Of a stretch of DNA of 64,000 bases, positions 61,723-64,000 are shown one piece after another (positions within the stretch are counted from its first letter, which is position 1; each line of letters begins with the position of its first letter). Origin of the DNA: Gracilariopsis chorda (Eukaryota; Rhodophyta; Florideophyceae; Gracilariales; Gracilariaceae); NCBI GenBank assembly GCA_003194525.1, contig NBIV01000020.1, forward strand, positions 186,001 to 250,000, read 5' to 3'. The notes below the pieces were generated by a model, which was not told where the DNA came from, ran no database searches, and saw only the letters and a program-made list of their open reading frames with translations. Both the position numbers and the translations under genes were made by a program.

Positions 61723-63336
61723 GAGCGATTTGACGGTTGAGAGTTATTGTATTGTATGGGATCGGGTGGGTTGAAGGCAGAAGCATTTGGGCTTTGATTT
61801 GTTGTTTTCGCGGAATATGTGTCCGGTGATAAGTACGGGTTCGGTGTAAAGATGTGTTCTCAGTGGCTGCGATTGCGGTTTGAGCTTATCTGCTGGCGTT
61901 GGGAAAGAATTGAAGTGTGGGTGATGAGAGAAGGGTGTGAGCATGTTGCACGGGAGGGGGCACGAGTGAGTTACATGACGGTGGTATAATAATGGTGACG
62001 TAGGCTAAGAGGGGTAGGGGCTGATGTTAGACTTGGCGGGATTGAGGTTTGGAGTTTGAGCACTGGGTATGGTGGCATTACTGTGCTGAGAAAGAAACGT
62101 GGCAAGTTAGGATGAGAGTTGTGGGTAGAAGTGTTTGACAGGAAGTTTTCGGTCGCGTTTACTTTTTAGAAAGACGGGCAGGATGGTATATGGATGGGGC
62201 GAGGTGCATTGTTCTCGAGTGGGACGGGGCTGACTGAAAGCATGGGTGTGCGGAGTGCGGGTGGGCGATTGTGTGTGACGTGTGCTCCGTGTTGTGGAGT
62301 GGTGTGGAGCGGGACTAGAAATGTAAGTTAAGCTTTATTGATGAAAGGGGTGGTGGACTGGTAGATATGATGGCTGCTATGATGGCTGCTATGATGGCTG
62401 CTATGATGGCTGCTATGATGGCTGCAAGCGAGCAGCGCTGTGAAGTTATTGGAATTGTACACTTTGGTGACAAAGACGCAACGCAAAATGTAAAGACAAG
62501 ACGGTTTCGATGTGGTTGCGACCGGGTTTGCGCCTTGCTGTGGTGCTGAGACTTGAGAATTTTAAGCGTCGGGTGTTAGGTTGGGAGTGGCGCTAATGGG
62601 TGTGAGCGCGTGCAAGTGGAGAAAGACCTGAGGGTGGAACAAGATGTATGGCGGCGTTGTTGGACCGGGGGAGGTGACCAGCAGTGGTGTGTGGGTGTCA
62701 GTGGGGTGTCTGTTGGGCGAGGGTGTGAAGCGCTTCCTCTGTTTGTATCTACGCCTCGCTCGCGAAGGTTGCCGCCTATGGCGAGAGCGCACTCTGGCGA
62801 CGGAGCGCGGAGTTGCGGGTAGATAGCCGTTGGGCGCGGGGGCGCATCCGTTGGGCGCGCGGCGTGCAGCGCGACGGCGCGCTGGACGTGCCGCTTGGGC
62901 GCAATAGCGCGCGTTGCCAACAAATCAAAAGCAGTTTGGAGCGAATACTACCGCACGATTGGCCAATTAGCGCGCGTCTACCCGCCGTGACGTCAGCGCG
63001 CCTGCCGCTGGCGCGCTTCGGGAATCGCCATTGCTCCATGGAGATATGTAATGCATGCGCCCGCCCGCCCGCCCGCCCGCCCACGCCACGCCGCGTGCAC
63101 CGCGTTCGACGTAGCACTACTCTTGTACTAGCCTTGCTTGCCATTGTCGTCTGGACGTTTGGAAGTAGTGTTTGTTCTTCAACGGTCCCCTCGTGCGTTC
63201 TTCCACTGTGTTAGCGCCGCCGCCCCGACCTGCGCGTGCCGATATCCGTTGCGGATAAGCATATCTTCTCTCGTGCCCAGCGCCAACCACTGGACGCACG
63301 TCCTCAAGCGTCTCTGCAACGCGGTCATGATTATCA
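61723..63336. other. Intergenic region with a 12-bp tandem repeat and GC-rich promoter
   Basis: 1.6 kb. The left part is G-rich and lacks a gene. The repeat ATGATGGCTGCT lies at 62367-62426. The right part (62840-63120) is CpG-rich with CCAAT (62963), TGACGTCA (62988-62995) and five tandem CCCG/GCCC units near 63060-63080; it is the likely promoter of the downstream membrane-protein gene. Confidence 0.5.
62367..62426. repeat. Five tandem copies of ATGATGGCTGCT
   Basis: Four perfect 12-bp units and a fifth differing at its last base. A short frame through it (Met-Met-Ala-Ala repeats) is probably not a gene. Confidence 0.9.
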
Positions 63337-64000
63337 ATGGCGAATGCACTACCGCAAGCACCCGATGATCTTCCGCCGGCGCCTAAATTCTGGGGCCCGT
63401 TTCGGCCGCTGTTCGGCGGGCACACCTTATTCGAAGCGGCCACGTCGTGCTTTCTCCCCACGTTTGTGGTATTCGTATGGCGGTTTGTGTTTTCGTGTTT
63501 CCTGCTAACGACGTTGGTGTACTTTGCTGTCACGGGCGTGTACCAGTTTCAGTTCTACAGCGTGTGGGTGCACATTGGGTTGGCTATTTCGTTCTTCGCT
63601 TTATCCATGTGTTCCTTTGTGTTTCTGTTGCAGAAGGAGCACCGACCTGAGTCGTCGCGACTTGCGTTTGCGTCCATTCTGCTGTACCAGATTTTCGCCA
63701 CCGCCACTCTGTTTCTGGACGTTGTGTTCTGGGCGTTGCTGCACGAATACGACGAGGCGCCGTCGTTCGCAGTGGTGGTGCAGCACGCCGCCAACCTGGC
63801 CATGGTTGTGGTGGATCTGCTACTAGCGCTGCGCATTCAATTCAAGCTCATCTACTGCGTGTGCTTTGTGCTTTTCACGCTGACGTACCTGGCATTTATG
63901 TGGATCCGCTTCGCCGTCACGGACAGCTTTGTATACGACTTTACGGATTATCGGCAGCATGCTGCGGCCATCACCGTGGCGTATTACATAGGAACTGTTG
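63337..64000 (+). CDS. Multi-pass membrane protein, 5' part, possibly Rolling stone/FAR-17a-like
   Basis: The frame starts at the ATG 63337 (an in-frame stop precedes it at 63328-63330) and stays open to the window end, 221 codons. It begins MANALPQAPDDLPPAPKFWG and contains at least five or six hydrophobic segments, for example FVFSCFLLTTLVYFAV, WVHIGLAISFFALSMCSFVF, IFATATLFLDVVFWALL, AANLAMVVVDLLLALRI and LIYCVCFVLFTLTYLAFMW. The helix pattern with a polar HAANLAMVVVDLLL segment followed by IQFKLIYC resembles Rolling stone-like and FAR-17a/AIG1-like proteins. That assignment is tentative. The 3' end lies outside the window. Confidence 0.7.
   Translation, partial: MANALPQAPDDLPPAPKFWGPFRPLFGGHTLFEAATSCFLPTFVVFVWRFVFSCFLLTTLVYFAVTGVYQFQFYSVWVHIGLAISFFALSMCSFVFLLQKEHRPESSRLAFASILLYQIFATATLFLDVVFWALLHEYDEAPSFAVVVQHAANLAMVVVDLLLALRIQFKLIYCVCFVLFTLTYLAFMWIRFAVTDSFVYDFTDYRQHAAAITVAYYIGTV

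Noticed and set aside
62367-62549. Small frame coding Met-Met-Ala-Ala repeats
   Set aside because: It arises from a 12-bp tandem repeat whose unit lacks stops; the following sequence has no protein character.
1-64000. CRISPR array, prophage or bacterial operon
   Set aside because: The window is eukaryotic: spliced genes, nuclear protein families and eukaryotic gene spacing. No direct-repeat/spacer array is present.

Overview
The window is nuclear DNA from an intron-poor photosynthetic eukaryote, most likely a red alga. Several proteins carry plastid-type leaders ahead of bacterial-type enzymes: alanyl-tRNA synthetase, malonyl-CoA:ACP transacylase, a CSP41-like epimerase and probably thiamine-phosphate synthase. 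Cytosolic and nuclear eukaryotic proteins sit beside them: RPN8, ribosomal eL20, NOG1, NIFK, CHL1/DDX11 and PARP. A bacterial-type uS8 gene is nuclear and lacks an obvious leader, so it probably serves the mitochondrion. Most genes are single long open frames. Two introns could be solved precisely by protein conservation: RPN8 (109 bp) and thiamine-phosphate synthase (69 bp). The red-algal assignment is inference; no rRNA or organelle sequence is present.

Layout, left part (1-37 kb). An Arg/Ser-rich protein is cut near the left edge. Then come the CHL1/DDX11 helicase, a 983-residue basic protein, alanyl-tRNA synthetase, a bHLH-GAF-like factor, NIFK, a second bHLH-GAF-like factor, a 283-residue protein, NOG1, a 1017-residue tail-anchored protein, uS8 and a 1583-residue REJ-like surface protein. 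These twelve genes alternate strand without exception, forming divergent and convergent pairs.

Right part (38-64 kb). CSP41-like epimerase and an NDUFA4/B12D-like protein diverge from one promoter. A repeat-bearing 3.5 kb gap follows. Next are a WD-repeat-like protein, a degenerate EF-hand protein, a CDCA7-type 4CXXC zinc-finger protein, malonyl-CoA:ACP transacylase, eL20, RPN8, a 503-residue membrane protein, thiamine-phosphate synthase, a large PARP with WGR, WWE and catalytic domains, and the 5' part of a multi-pass membrane protein running off the right edge.

The genes do not form one pathway. Themes are genome maintenance and chromatin (CHL1, PARP, 4CXXC protein), ribosome biogenesis (NOG1, NIFK, eL20) and organelle function. 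Long gaps hold microsatellites, inverted repeats, two homopolymer C tracts on the sense strand upstream of gene starts, and two stretches of coding-like sequence that may be intron-bearing or decayed genes. The items most worth following are the WGR/WWE PARP, the two bHLH-GAF proteins that lack the E-box glutamate, the REJ-like protein, and the hidden coding signal near 31 kb.
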